DNA of 64,000 bases from JAGQSZ01 sp049647585 (GTDB taxonomy: Bacteria; Actinomycetota; Acidimicrobiia; Acidimicrobiales; Microtrichaceae): positions 1 through 64,000 of the forward strand of contig JBARXY010000028.1 of assembly GCA_049647585.1 (NCBI GenBank), in the 5' to 3' direction. Below, piece by piece: positions 8,796 to 18,063 of this stretch (position 1 is the stretch's first letter; each line of letters opens with the position of its first letter). A program made the translations under genes and the position numbers. Under the pieces are notes generated by a model. That model made no database searches. It saw only the letters and a program-made list of their open reading frames with translations, and was not told where the DNA came from.

Positions 8796-10169
8796 ATGGA
8801 CCTGCGCCAGTATCTTCGAGCGCTACAAAAGTTCTGGTGGGTGGTAACCATTCCTCTCGTGGTCGGGCTCGTTTTCGGTGTGGTTTCCGTCAAACGCGAA
8901 GTACCCACCTATCGCTCTTCGGTGACGTTCTTCGTCCGCACCCTCGGTGACGTCAACTCCAACTTCGCCGCCGACCAGTTTGCTCAGAGACGGGTCAGTT
9001 CCTACGTCGCCCTTCTGTCGACTGATCGGTTGGCGCAGGGCATTATCAAGCGGGCGAAGCTGGACCTGACCCCACAGCAGGTCGAGTCGATGATCGGTGC
9101 GAGCGGCGACATCGACACGGTGCTGCTCACAGCAACAGTCACTTCAGAGTCCTCTGAATTGGCGTCGACCGTCGCCGACGCTCTATCGATCGAGTTCGTG
9201 ACCATGGTCGGCCAGGTCGAGAACGTCGGCACCGGTCCGGCATCGGTCAACTTGGACCTGGTCTCGGGGCCGACGCTCTCACAGGTCCCGACACGGCCGA
9301 GCCTGACCGTGGGGCTCTACGGGATCCTTGGCCTTCTCCTGGGGCTGGGGATGGCGCTAATCGCCGACATGAGGGACAAGTCCCTCCACACCGACGAAGA
9401 GGTGCTCGAGCTTGGGGCCGGTCCGATCCTCGCCCACATTCCCTTCGACTCCACCGCCGAGACCGCTCCTCTCGCGATAGGTGACGGCAGCAAGGTCCTG
9501 CAGGCGGAGGCCTTCCGGAAGCTGCGCACCAACCTGCAGTTCATCAACGTGGGTCACGACATCAGAGTTGTGGTCGTCACCTCGTCGGTCACCGGCGAGG
9601 GCAAGTCCTCAACCTGCGCGAACCTGGGCCTAGCGATGGCCGCCACCGGGCGCAAGGTGTTGGTCATCGAGGCCGATATGCGCAGACCGATGCTCTCGGA
9701 GTACTTCGGGTTGGAGCGTTCCGCAGGACTGTCCCATGTGATCGCCGGCCGGGCCGATGCGGACGACGTGGTCCAGCCCTGGGGGCGCTCAGGACTGTTC
9801 GTACTCCCGTCGGGCCAGATTCCTCCGAACCCGTCAGAGCTGCTGGGCAACGAGCTGATGGGCAAGCTGCTCGTGAAGTTTCGGGACGAGTACGACAGCA
9901 TCATCATCGACACTCCCCCGTTGCTGCCCGTCACCGACGCTGCCGTCGTGTCTGGTTGGGCGGACGGTGTCGTGCTCGTAGCTCGCCACGGCCGGACCAC
10001 GCAGCGTCAGCTGCTCACCTCGGTCCGGACGCTGGAAACGGTCGGCACCAACGTGCTCGGGACGGTGTTGACGATGGTTCCCACCTCGTGGGCCTCGGGC
10101 TACCAGACCTACGACTACTCACCGCACACAGTGGATGAGCCCGCCCCTGTCCGACAGTCGAAGTGGTAG
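8796..10169 (+). CDS. Wzz-domain/BY-kinase polysaccharide co-polymerase
   Basis: A 457-aa fusion of a chain-length-determinant domain and a bacterial tyrosine kinase. The N-terminal Wzz part has two membrane helices (about 13-30 and 172-192) around an extracytoplasmic loop, with the Pro-rich SQVPTRPS motif before helix 2. The cytoplasmic domain has Walker A SVTGEGKSS (264-272, Lys270), Walker A' VLVIEADMRRP and Walker B DSIIIDTPPLL. The C-terminal tail YQTYDYSPH has three tyrosines suited to autophosphorylation, fewer than in Wzc. The ribosome-binding site GAAAGGA lies 8 bases before ATG 8796. It should set chain length of the Wzy product. The convergent phosphatase gene 53 bases downstream is its natural antagonist. 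Confidence 0.92.
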   Translation: MDLRQYLRALQKFWWVVTIPLVVGLVFGVVSVKREVPTYRSSVTFFVRTLGDVNSNFAADQFAQRRVSSYVALLSTDRLAQGIIKRAKLDLTPQQVESMIGASGDIDTVLLTATVTSESSELASTVADALSIEFVTMVGQVENVGTGPASVNLDLVSGPTLSQVPTRPSLTVGLYGILGLLLGLGMALIADMRDKSLHTDEEVLELGAGPILAHIPFDSTAETAPLAIGDGSKVLQAEAFRKLRTNLQFINVGHDIRVVVVTSSVTGEGKSSTCANLGLAMAATGRKVLVIEADMRRPMLSEYFGLERSAGLSHVIAGRADADDVVQPWGRSGLFVLPSGQIPPNPSELLGNELMGKLLVKFRDEYDSIIIDTPPLLPVTDAAVVSGWADGVVLVARHGRTTQRQLLTSVRTLETVGTNVLGTVLTMVPTSWASGYQTYDYSPHTVDEPAPVRQSKW

Positions 10170-10222
10170 ACGCAGACAAGCTCCAGCTCTGATGATTCGG
10201 CCTGGAATCAGGTCCGCCGGAA

Positions 10223-10852
10223 TTATGGGTGAGGGTGAAAGATGTCGAGGAGACATCCGCAGATCATCTCGGCGCACGCCTCGAAATCCTCCGGTCCGCC
10301 CGTCACCGGGTCTGGGATGTCGCCCAACTCTTGTGGAACGGGCTGTAGGAGGCTCCTGCCGGCGGAAGCGAGCATGAGCAGACTGGGGGTCGAGTTGTCC
10401 TCGACGTCGGATAGGACGGTGCGGCCCGCCACAACCAGCCGCGCGAAGTCGCGCATCGCAAAAACGTGTTTCACGTCCGACGGGCTCTGTTCGACCACCC
10501 AGGCGCGCTGCTGACGCGTGGAAGTCAGAACCAGGCCAGCTTCTGATATCAGCTTGCCGGTCACCTGTCGGGACCGGATATCGCCGACCGGGACGTTCCG
10601 CACCCTTAGAGCCACGCGGCTGAGCTCGTGAATCGGGATGCCCGGTTGGGCGAGAGTGCCGGCAGAGCCGACCGTCCGGGGTGGACCTGTCGCCGTTCCG
10701 TTGTGGACTTCCCAGGCGAGCAGGGCGCGCAGCATGTGCTCTGCCATCGGTGATCGACAGATATTTGCGGTGCATACCATCAGGATGTCCTGGTGGGCCC
10801 CTGCCTCGGGATGAGCAGCGCCGCCTACGGCATGATTGTCAAGGGCCGCCAT
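10223..10852 (-). CDS. Low-molecular-weight protein tyrosine phosphatase
   Basis: A 209-aa phosphatase with the CX5R catalytic loop C27-TANIC-R33-S near the N terminus and the general-acid DP pair in DIPDPVTG near the C terminus. This is the arrangement of Wzb/PtpA-type enzymes, which dephosphorylate BY-kinases. It is somewhat longer than the usual 150-160 aa, with an N-terminal 20-residue tail. The frame is open further upstream, but ATG 10852 has AAAGGTGG six bases ahead and overlaps the upstream acyltransferase by 14 bases, indicating coupling. It follows the acyltransferase and phosphatidyltransferase in a leftward operon and faces the kinase gene. Confidence 0.9.
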   Translation of the reverse strand: MAALDNHAVGGAAHPEAGAHQDILMVCTANICRSPMAEHMLRALLAWEVHNGTATGPPRTVGSAGTLAQPGIPIHELSRVALRVRNVPVGDIRSRQVTGKLISEAGLVLTSTRQQRAWVVEQSPSDVKHVFAMRDFARLVVAGRTVLSDVEDNSTPSLLMLASAGRSLLQPVPQELGDIPDPVTGGPEDFEACAEMICGCLLDIFHPHP

Positions 10853-11555
10853 CGACCACCTTTCCCACTGACGGGTCGACCACCCGATGCGTTCCGTCGT
10901 CGAGTCGGGACCGGATGACCTTCGCCGGTGATCCTGCGGCGATGCTGTAGTCCGGTAGGTCCTGGGTGACCACGCTTCCGGCGCCGACGACGACGCCACG
11001 GCCGATCCTCACGCTCGCAGTGATCGTCGTGCCGCTCCCGATCCAGCAGTCGTCCCCGATCACGACCGTCGACCGCTCGACCCCCTGGCTCTTGATGGTC
11101 CGGTCGGTGTCGGCAAAGACATGGTTCTCCGAAAAGACCCTGACTCCCGGACCGAACATGACGTCGTTTCCGATGCTGATCAGGCCAGAGCAGCCCAAGA
11201 AGCAGCCCGAGGCGACACTGGACCGGTCTCCGATGACGAGGCCCTCTCCGATCTCGCCGCCGTAGTAGCTCGATGGGCGGATCATCGTCTGCGCGCCGAT
11301 CGAAACGTCCGAACCGAAACGGATCCCGTGCTTGGAGAGTCCCTGCAACTCGACCCCGTCCTCGAGAACGAGCCGTCCTGAGTGATGAATGTGGGATGGA
11401 TTCGACAGCCGCACACCCCTCCCAATGAAGACGAGTCCGCGGGAGCTCGCAAAGAACGGCTTACGGATGACTCCGCGGACCGCCATCGGCACCAACCTGA
11501 ATCCGAGCTGCACCAGGGCGCCGAGCTTCTTTCTGCGGGTGATCCCTTCGAACAT
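10839..11555 (-). CDS. Hexapeptide-repeat acyltransferase (LbetaH)
   Basis: A 238-aa predicted O-acetyltransferase. The C-terminal two thirds consist of left-handed beta-helix hexapeptides (IGAQTMI, IGEGLVIGDRSSV, IGNDVMFGPGV, IGDDCWIGSGTTI, IGRGVVVGAGSVV). These are followed by the AAGSPAKVIRSR signature of the CysE/LacA/NodL group, with the catalytic-type His in ENHVF. It likely acetylates a sugar of the surface polymer. The frame stays open 144 bases further upstream, but ATG 11555 lies two bases after the phosphatidyltransferase stop (TGAGGATG), the likely coupled start. Its end overlaps the phosphatase start. Substrate unknown. Confidence 0.86.
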   Translation of the reverse strand: MFEGITRRKKLGALVQLGFRLVPMAVRGVIRKPFFASSRGLVFIGRGVRLSNPSHIHHSGRLVLEDGVELQGLSKHGIRFGSDVSIGAQTMIRPSSYYGGEIGEGLVIGDRSSVASGCFLGCSGLISIGNDVMFGPGVRVFSENHVFADTDRTIKSQGVERSTVVIGDDCWIGSGTTITASVRIGRGVVVGAGSVVTQDLPDYSIAAGSPAKVIRSRLDDGTHRVVDPSVGKVVDGGP

Positions 11556-11557
11556 CC

Positions 11558-12295
11558 TCAGCCGACCCGTTTTAGCGAGTTGACTGACCTGAACCACCTG
11601 ACCAGCGACGCGACCAGCAACAGTGTGTTGATCACGGCGAGGGTCGTGTAGATGCCCACGAACAGCGGCTGGACCCACAGAGTCAGGAAGATGAGGCAAA
11701 GGAAGCCGTAGTCAGCGGGGAGGACTGCGAGCGCATAGGCAGCCGAGGTCTTGGCGCTGTCGGCGGTAGCAGGCTCCACAGGGTGCTGCAGATTGGAGAT
11801 CCGCCGGAGGAGGTCGGTCAGGATGACTCCAAAGAAGAACACGGAGGCCGCCACCTGGAACACCACCGGCACGACAAGCCACCCGTCGGAAAGGTCGGAG
11901 AACCGGAACCACGAGATGAGCACGGCGATGTGGATCGATGACATCTTCAACGAGTCGGCCATGTGGTCCAGCCACTCGCCGGCGAGGCTGCCCCGGCCCT
12001 GGAGCCTGGCAACCTGTCCGTCGGCGGAGTCCAACGCGTAACCGAGGACCAGCAGGCCGGTAATGAGTAGCGAGGACCACCAGCTCGGATCTATCAGGAG
12101 GATCACGGCGATCCCGCTGTAGGTCACCGTGCCGCTGATCATCGTGACGGTGTTCGGGCTCAAACCGATTGTGTGTGCAACTGCGGCCAGCACGCGACCG
12201 AAGGGCCGGTTGATGAACCTGGAGTAGGCCGGAGCTCCCTTGGAAGACTTCTGAGCGCCCCGCAGCTCTGCTATCGCTTCCGTGATACTGCTCAT
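11558..12295 (-). CDS. CDP-alcohol phosphatidyltransferase family protein
   Basis: A 245-aa membrane enzyme with the complete signature D89-xx-DG-xx-AR-x8-G-x3-D-x3-D114 and about six hydrophobic segments. The family transfers a phosphoalcohol from a CDP-alcohol to an acceptor alcohol, as in phospholipid head-group or phosphoglycan synthesis. In this polysaccharide locus, directly ahead of an acyltransferase and the phosphatase, it could add a phospho-substituent to a lipid or glycan; that is inference. GC content and codon use match the neighbours. ATG 12295 begins the three-gene leftward unit. Confidence 0.85.
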   Translation of the reverse strand: MSSITEAIAELRGAQKSSKGAPAYSRFINRPFGRVLAAVAHTIGLSPNTVTMISGTVTYSGIAVILLIDPSWWSSLLITGLLVLGYALDSADGQVARLQGRGSLAGEWLDHMADSLKMSSIHIAVLISWFRFSDLSDGWLVVPVVFQVAASVFFFGVILTDLLRRISNLQHPVEPATADSAKTSAAYALAVLPADYGFLCLIFLTLWVQPLFVGIYTTLAVINTLLLVASLVRWFRSVNSLKRVG

Positions 12296-12413
12296 CTGAT
12301 CGGCTTCTCCGAAATGCGGGAAAACATCGATTGCGGTTGCTGGGGGCTAGCACCACGGAGTTCCGCGCTGCAGCATACCGGCGCAGTGTCCGAACCCCCA
12401 CGGCGCGAAGGCT

Positions 12414-13787
12414 TCACTCCGAAGAATCCTCGACCGGGACCGACGCTGCTCCGGCGACTTCCAGTTCTGCGTCAGCGAGGCGCCGGTCGCGGTTGACGTA
12501 AGCATCAATCAATACGACCAGGAAGACCACTGCGATGACCGTCATCAGGGGGTCCACCGGGACCCTGAAGCGTATGCGGGTGAAGGCCAACGCCCCGACG
12601 AGCACGTTCGTCCAGAAGGCACCGATCAGCAACAGCTCACCTCGACGAAACGGAACCCGACCGATGACCACGTGTCGCAACAGGAACAGTGCGAGCATCG
12701 GCAAGTAGGTCAGGGCAATCACAAGCGTCTGCGCTTTGGACGGTGCTCTTGCGCTCGTCGCGAACTCCTGTTGCACCGTGAAGGTATTTAGGAACTTGCC
12801 GACGTACAGCCGGCCCGCGGATGTCGGATTCTCCCGGATCCACTCGATCGCCTGTTCCTGGAAGAACTGGTCCATCCCGACCTCGTCGAGGTCACGCCGA
12901 TGCGCTTCGTCGATGTATCGGGAGATATCAACGTTGACACCGGTATTGGAACCAGCGTGTTCGGAATTGCCGAGCAGTAGGTTGATCCCGCCGTTGGTGG
13001 ACACGGGAACGACGCGATCGAAGACGGAATAATTGCGGGCGGTCCAAGCGCCAATTGGCACCAGAAAGGCCACCAACATGACTCCGACGGCGACCATCGC
13101 GGAGCGCTTAAGGCTGGCGACGAGCCAGATCACAGCCACCACCAGCGTGACCCCATGGTTGGGGACGGTGAGCGTCAGCCCCGAAAGGCACAGCCCGGCA
13201 ACCACGGCCCAGACGAGACGGAATCTGGTATCAGTTGCGTGCTCAACTGCCAATATCGCAAGCAGCGCTCCTAGTAGGAGGCATGCAGCCAGTGTTTGGG
13301 GGTAGAGCTTCGTGGCGGTATAGATCGCGACCGGTGATGCCATGAGCGCAACCGCCGTAACCGAAGCCCCCGCCCCGTTCAAGATCCGCTTCGCCAAGAG
13401 CGACCCGAGCAACACCACAAGACCCGCCAGCAGCGCATTGCCCACCCTGAGCGCGGTCAGCTCGGGTTTGACAGTTGCGACGAGACTCAGAAACACCGGA
13501 AACCCGGGAGGTCTGAAAGCTGTGGGATGCGCCCCGTCCATGGTGAAATCGAGGCCGCCAGCGAGATTGGCTGCTAGCGAAAGGTAGTCCTGTTCGTCAG
13601 CGAAACTGACGGTCGCGGCCGCCCTGGCCGCTACTCCTGCGGCGGCCAGGGACGTGAGGATGCTCAGACTCACGACCACCTGGAGCCACCTGGCCTCCAG
13701 CGTCGCCAGCACCCATCGCCCGGCATCCCGGAGCTTGACGGGCTGATCAGCCGGAGCTGGGGGACTTTCGCGACCGACTTCGCTCAC
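12414..13787 (-). CDS. GT-C (GT39/PMT-like) membrane glycosyltransferase
   Basis: A 457-aa protein with about 10-11 transmembrane helices. The first external loop has SFADEQDYLSLAANLAGG, giving the acidic catalytic pair placed after helix 1 in polyprenyl-phosphate-sugar-dependent GT-C enzymes. It also has TAFRPPGFPVFLSL, typical of the GT39/ArnT-like family. It likely transfers a sugar from a polyprenyl-phosphate donor to a glycan or protein outside the membrane. GTG 13787 lies six bases after a TAGAGT -10-like box (13794-13799 on the complementary strand), so the transcript is probably leaderless. A 118-base gap separates it from the phosphatidyltransferase gene downstream, and no terminator is obvious there. 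Confidence 0.85.
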   Translation of the reverse strand: MSEVGRESPPAPADQPVKLRDAGRWVLATLEARWLQVVVSLSILTSLAAAGVAARAAATVSFADEQDYLSLAANLAGGLDFTMDGAHPTAFRPPGFPVFLSLVATVKPELTALRVGNALLAGLVVLLGSLLAKRILNGAGASVTAVALMASPVAIYTATKLYPQTLAACLLLGALLAILAVEHATDTRFRLVWAVVAGLCLSGLTLTVPNHGVTLVVAVIWLVASLKRSAMVAVGVMLVAFLVPIGAWTARNYSVFDRVVPVSTNGGINLLLGNSEHAGSNTGVNVDISRYIDEAHRRDLDEVGMDQFFQEQAIEWIRENPTSAGRLYVGKFLNTFTVQQEFATSARAPSKAQTLVIALTYLPMLALFLLRHVVIGRVPFRRGELLLIGAFWTNVLVGALAFTRIRFRVPVDPLMTVIAVVFLVVLIDAYVNRDRRLADAELEVAGAASVPVEDSSE

Positions 13788-14028
13788 ACAATGACTCTAC
13801 GGGAGCGAAGTGGTTTCGCTACTCCCAACTGCTCCTTCGTTCGACGGCCAGCCCAACGATCAGCAGTGAGTTCGCTGGATATCGGGGCTAATTCCTCATT
13901 CTTGGATGCCGATTGATTAATCGAATCCCCAAGTCGTTCCGATCTAGAGTCGTTTCGTCCAAATGCCGGTGGCTCGGTCGACATCGCAGCCCGACCCCGA
14001 CTGGTATTTGGACCGACCACTTTCCTGT

Positions 14029-15423
14029 ATGAACCTCCGCCGCGTCGCACCGATAGCAATCGCCACTGCCTTGGCACTGCTTTCGACGCCCGTAGACGCC
14101 CGCGAGTCGCGCTCCAGCGTTCCTCAAGCCTCTCAGCAGACCGCGACGACCCAGCCGGCCGGCGGCCCGCAACTCGGTAGGCAGTCCAGTACTACCGTCC
14201 CTCCGATCGGTGGCACACCTGACGTCGGGATGCTTCTGCCCATCCCTCCCCCGGTCGATAGAGAGATCGCAGCGGTTCTTGAGAACGAACGCCGAGCCGC
14301 CGCAGTTGAAGACGCCAAGGCCGTCGCCGCGGTCGAGGTGGCAGCAGCCGAGGCAATCGTCGCGTCCACCCAAGGTGTGGTCGATCAAGCACACCAAGCC
14401 GTTGCGGATGCAACAAGCGTCGTTGCGGACCGCCAGGGCAAACTCGACGTTGCCAATGCCGCACACGACCAGGCGACTGCCCACGCAGCTGCCATGGCAG
14501 ATCAGGCGGTGACTATCGGCGTTTCGATGTACATCGTGAGTGGTAGTGAGCGTGACCCACGAATGGGAGTTGCACTTGCGGTGTTGTCCGGTGCGAACGA
14601 CATATCCGATGAGTCAGCGGCCAAGGTCTACCGGGACACCGTTGCAAACAAGGCGTTCGACAATCTGGAATCTGCTCGGGACGCCGCCACTCAGGCCAAC
14701 AAGAGGGTGGCGAAGGCCGAGGACGTCGTCGAAGCCGCCAACCGCAAGCTTCACAGTGCTGCGGAGGCAGCCCGCAAAGTCGAAGGTGAACTTGCCGCAG
14801 CCCGCAAGCAGGTCGCTGATACCAAATCCTCGGGCGCCAAGCAGGTCGCGAAGGTCGCCGCCGAGGCTCCGTCGCTAAAGAGCACCGAGTTGACCGGAGG
14901 GCTCGGAATCCTGGGTGATCCACTCGTTTCGGCCAAGGACCTCGCAGCCTTCGTCCGCCAGAACGGCCGTGCCAATCCAAGCATCGACCTCGACAAGCTT
15001 GCCGAGGCCTTCATCGCGGAGGGAAAGGCCGAAGGTGTGCGATCCGACGTTGCGTGGGTCCAGTCGATAATCGAGACGGGCTGGTTCTCATTCGCCGCCT
15101 CGATGGTGAGACCTGACGATTACAACTATGCGGGCATCGGCGCTTGCGACAGTTGCTCCCGAGGAATCGTCTTCAAATCGATGGAGGACGGCGTCCGGAG
15201 CCAGATACAACTGCTACGCACCTACGCGACCAAGGGCCTTAAGACCTCGGACCTGTCCAACCCTCCTCCGCGTCTCGTACCCGAGCGATCGTCGGTGCGT
15301 GGCTGTTGTGAGACCTGGATGAGACTGTCAGGGGTGTGGGCGACCGGACCCGGATACGGCGTCAAGATTCTGACCCTCTACAACCAGCTCCTCTCCTTCG
15401 CGGCAGCCCAACGATTGCTGTAG
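14029..15423 (+). CDS. Secreted coiled-coil glucosaminidase (peptidoglycan hydrolase)
   Basis: A 464-aa exported protein. The signal peptide (MNLRRVAPIAIATALALLSTPVDA) is followed by a Thr/Gln/Pro-rich stretch and a long Ala/Glu/Lys-rich coiled coil (about residues 80-285), a layout shared with NlpC/P60 and RipA-like actinobacterial wall hydrolases. The C-terminal 140 residues form a glucosaminidase-like domain with VAWVQSIIETGWFSF, holding the expected catalytic Glu, and NYAGIGACDSC. It probably cleaves peptidoglycan glycan strands, with the coiled coil as a regulatory or docking element. The frame is open back to ATG 13963, which would put 22 polar residues before the signal peptide. I prefer Met at 14029. 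It stands between unrelated genes. Confidence 0.82.
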   Translation: MNLRRVAPIAIATALALLSTPVDARESRSSVPQASQQTATTQPAGGPQLGRQSSTTVPPIGGTPDVGMLLPIPPPVDREIAAVLENERRAAAVEDAKAVAAVEVAAAEAIVASTQGVVDQAHQAVADATSVVADRQGKLDVANAAHDQATAHAAAMADQAVTIGVSMYIVSGSERDPRMGVALAVLSGANDISDESAAKVYRDTVANKAFDNLESARDAATQANKRVAKAEDVVEAANRKLHSAAEAARKVEGELAAARKQVADTKSSGAKQVAKVAAEAPSLKSTELTGGLGILGDPLVSAKDLAAFVRQNGRANPSIDLDKLAEAFIAEGKAEGVRSDVAWVQSIIETGWFSFAASMVRPDDYNYAGIGACDSCSRGIVFKSMEDGVRSQIQLLRTYATKGLKTSDLSNPPPRLVPERSSVRGCCETWMRLSGVWATGPGYGVKILTLYNQLLSFAAAQRLL

Positions 15424-15473
15424 CCCGTCCGGTGCGACGTGGTTCGATTCCTGCGCCGTAGGATCCGGGCCCA

Positions 15474-17249
15474 ATGATCTCCGACGGAGCCTCGAATGGA
15501 GCCGAGCCGACAACCGGGGGTGTGACGCTTCACCCCGCGGAAGTCATCTCACTGTTGGCTCTGACGATTTCGTTGCTCGTCGGTGCGGTGCTCGCCGTTC
15601 GTCACGGATGGGTGCCGATCTCTGACGAGGCTCTGATCGAGCTTCGGGTCCGTGATGTCCCGGCCCATCTGCCTCTCAGCGGTGTGTACTCGAAGTTCGG
15701 CTGGAATCATCCGGGGCCCAGCCAGTTCTATCTTTTGTCGCTCTTCTACTTCGTGGGACGCTCGTCGTCCTCCGCCCTGCTCGTCGGGTCGATGGCGACG
15801 CACCTGATGTTCGGGGTCGTTGCGTGGCGGGCAATCCGGGCGGTTGACCGCACGTTGGGATTAATCGTCCTGGCTGGCGTGGGGCTTGTGCTGGCCAGCA
15901 CCTCGCCGCAGCTCCTACGCACCCCATGGAACCCCTACGTGGTCCTAATCGGTGGCTTCGCGATTGTGGCACTGGGCTGGTCTCTCGCCGAACGAAAGCG
16001 CTTCGGCGCCGTGCTGGTGTTGCCCGTTGCGACATACCTGATCCAGAGCCACGTTGTGACGGCGCCGATGACACTCATCGTTGTGGTCACAGGCGCAGTC
16101 CTTGCCCTGGCCAGACGAGCGGGTCGGGCCGCAGGCACGCCGCTCGAGACTACTGACCCCGTCTCTCACGCGACGGAGACAAACCCGATGCCTTGGCTGC
16201 ATCTGGGCGTAGGTGCCGCACTCGCGGCGCTCATGTGGCTGCCGCCGCTCGTTCAACAGCTCACAGGCGATCCGGGCAACCTGACCAGGCTGCTGAGCAC
16301 CGGAGGTGACGGAGCAAGCGTTGGCTTCAGAGAAGCCACGGGCGTTGTCTCTCAGGCGTTCGCAGCGTGGCCCTCGACGCTCAACAACGCAGAGCTGGCC
16401 AAGGTAATCGTCAACGTCGACCTTGCTCTGCCCGTTTGGCTGCTCGTTCCAATCATCGGCGCCGTGCTCGCTGTCCGAAGGCGGGACCATGCTTTCCTGC
16501 GAGGGTTGACGATCAGCGCCGCGGCGTTGGTCGGGGTCTGGATCTCCATGGCCGCCACCTCTGGGGGTCTGTTCAACTACCTGACACTGGGTCTCCGCCC
16601 GATTGCGATAGCAACTATCTGCATTGGCATCGGGTCGATCTTCAGGAGCCTCCCGGGTATCCCCCAGACAATTCAGATGTCCGCGCTCGCGGTGGTGATC
16701 TGCGTGCTTTCTGCTTCGATCGGCGTTCAGCAAATTGGGGCCGAGAACCCGTTTGCCAGCTACGCGCCCACGGTGAGAGCCCTGGAAAGGGTTGTCGAGG
16801 AACACGCTGCCGGGCGGAGCATCGATGTCTCATCAGCGGCCGACATCCACTCGGCAGAGGTGGCGATCGCTCTGATGTTGCAACTGGAGCGTGAGGGCTA
16901 CGAAGTGAGCAGTGCAGAGCTCGGCCCGTCCAAAGTCGGAGAGCACCGATCCCATGGGGGTGAGTACCAGGTGCAGGTCGCGCCCATTCAGATGCGTGCC
17001 CACCTGCTTGAGCAGGGCTGGGAGCCACTGCTTGAGTACGACCCACTGAGTCGTGCGGAGCAACGCGAGTTTGATCGGCTCAAGGGGCGCCGCGATGCCG
17101 CCCAAGCCGAGTTCGACAGCGGTTCGTCAGGTCAGTCCCGAACCGAGTTTCTGGACACCTGGATGCGAATCTCGGACCAGATGGACAAGGTCGAACGGGG
17201 ACGCGTCGCCGCCATGGTGGTCGGTAGGACCCGAGACGGAGGCGACTGA
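15474..17249 (+). CDS. Large GT-C-like multispanning membrane protein
   Basis: A 591-aa membrane protein with about 10-12 helices in the first 430 residues and a soluble Glu/Arg-rich C-terminal domain of about 150 residues. After helix 1 it has ISDEALIELRVRDVPAH, then FGWNHPGPSQFYLLSLFYF, a pattern seen in GT-C glycosyltransferases where the acidic pair sits in the first external loop. No substrate can be assigned. The start ATG 15474 follows a TAGGAT box (15459-15464) by nine bases, consistent with a leaderless transcript. Possibly it acts in wall or arabinan-like polymer assembly along with the wall hydrolase upstream; that is only positional inference. Confidence 0.7.
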   Translation: MISDGASNGAEPTTGGVTLHPAEVISLLALTISLLVGAVLAVRHGWVPISDEALIELRVRDVPAHLPLSGVYSKFGWNHPGPSQFYLLSLFYFVGRSSSSALLVGSMATHLMFGVVAWRAIRAVDRTLGLIVLAGVGLVLASTSPQLLRTPWNPYVVLIGGFAIVALGWSLAERKRFGAVLVLPVATYLIQSHVVTAPMTLIVVVTGAVLALARRAGRAAGTPLETTDPVSHATETNPMPWLHLGVGAALAALMWLPPLVQQLTGDPGNLTRLLSTGGDGASVGFREATGVVSQAFAAWPSTLNNAELAKVIVNVDLALPVWLLVPIIGAVLAVRRRDHAFLRGLTISAAALVGVWISMAATSGGLFNYLTLGLRPIAIATICIGIGSIFRSLPGIPQTIQMSALAVVICVLSASIGVQQIGAENPFASYAPTVRALERVVEEHAAGRSIDVSSAADIHSAEVAIALMLQLEREGYEVSSAELGPSKVGEHRSHGGEYQVQVAPIQMRAHLLEQGWEPLLEYDPLSRAEQREFDRLKGRRDAAQAEFDSGSSGQSRTEFLDTWMRISDQMDKVERGRVAAMVVGRTRDGGD

Positions 17250-17419
17250 CGCAGTCGATGGGGAGCGGCGGCTCTTAGCCCCAGACCGCCAGCCGGAGCT
17301 GACCCAGATGACCCGGCACGGTTGGGTCTCGGACGGCCCGATAGATTCGGTGCACATCAGCATCGGCCGGCTCCTGAAGGACCGGCCGAAACGCACCTCG
17401 AGGTTCTGGGAGTGGTCAA

Positions 17420-17995
17420 ATGGACGAACAGACCGGCCAACCGGAGGACTCATCAACACCGGGCTGGTATGTCGACTCGCAGGGCACAACCCGGTGGTGG
17501 GATGGAAGCCATTGGGGTCAATCCGCTGAAGAATGGAAACCCCAACCGGGGCCACCCCCGTTCCAGCAGCCTCAGGCGGGGCCGACAGGCGGATTCCCGG
17601 GGTCGCCTGGAGCTCAGACTCCACCCCCGTTCCAGCAGCCTCGGCCGGACCCTACGCCGCAATATCAGACGCCCCAATACATGCCGACGATGTCCCCACC
17701 GCCGCCGCCGTGGGGCTCGTGGACCTGGGCGGATGGCACCCCTATCGACATGAGCAAGCTTCCGCCTTATGACCCGGGCAAGAAGGTGGCCGCCGGGGTT
17801 CTGGCGATCCTCCTCGGAGGATTCGGCGTCCACAAGTTCATACTCGGCTACACCGGAGAGGGCGTGATCATGCTTCTGCTCGTCCTGTGCGGCATCAGTC
17901 CGATCATTGGGATCATCGAGGGAATCATCTACCTCACGAAGACGGATTCCGACTTCTACTGGACCTACGTAGCCGGGCAGAAGCCTTGGTTCTAG
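17420..17995 (+). CDS. DUF2510 + TM2 domain membrane protein
   Basis: A 191-aa protein in three parts: an N-terminal DUF2510 motif (STPGWYVDSQGTTRWWDGSHWG), a Pro/Gln-rich linker, and a C-terminal TM2 domain with two helices joined by a short turn (VLAILLGGFGVHKFILGY and VIMLLLVLCGISPIIGIIEGI). Both domains are common in actinobacterial membrane proteins of unknown biochemical role. A 22-base direct repeat (17552-17573 and 17621-17642) encodes a duplicated PPPFQQP in the linker. GGGAG seven bases before ATG 17420 supports the start. No operon partner is evident. Confidence 0.85.
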   Translation: MDEQTGQPEDSSTPGWYVDSQGTTRWWDGSHWGQSAEEWKPQPGPPPFQQPQAGPTGGFPGSPGAQTPPPFQQPRPDPTPQYQTPQYMPTMSPPPPPWGSWTWADGTPIDMSKLPPYDPGKKVAAGVLAILLGGFGVHKFILGYTGEGVIMLLLVLCGISPIIGIIEGIIYLTKTDSDFYWTYVAGQKPWF

Positions 17996-18063
17996 TCAGA
18001 CACCACCCGGCACACGGCCAGTCCCACACTTGATCGACGGTCCTGGATCAAGCCTGCTCTGAG

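Noticed and set aside
15945..16805. Leftward 286-codon open frame within the GT-C-like gene
   Set aside because: Antisense shadow, rich in Arg, Asp and His; the plus-strand frame has membrane helices and a GT-C-like loop.
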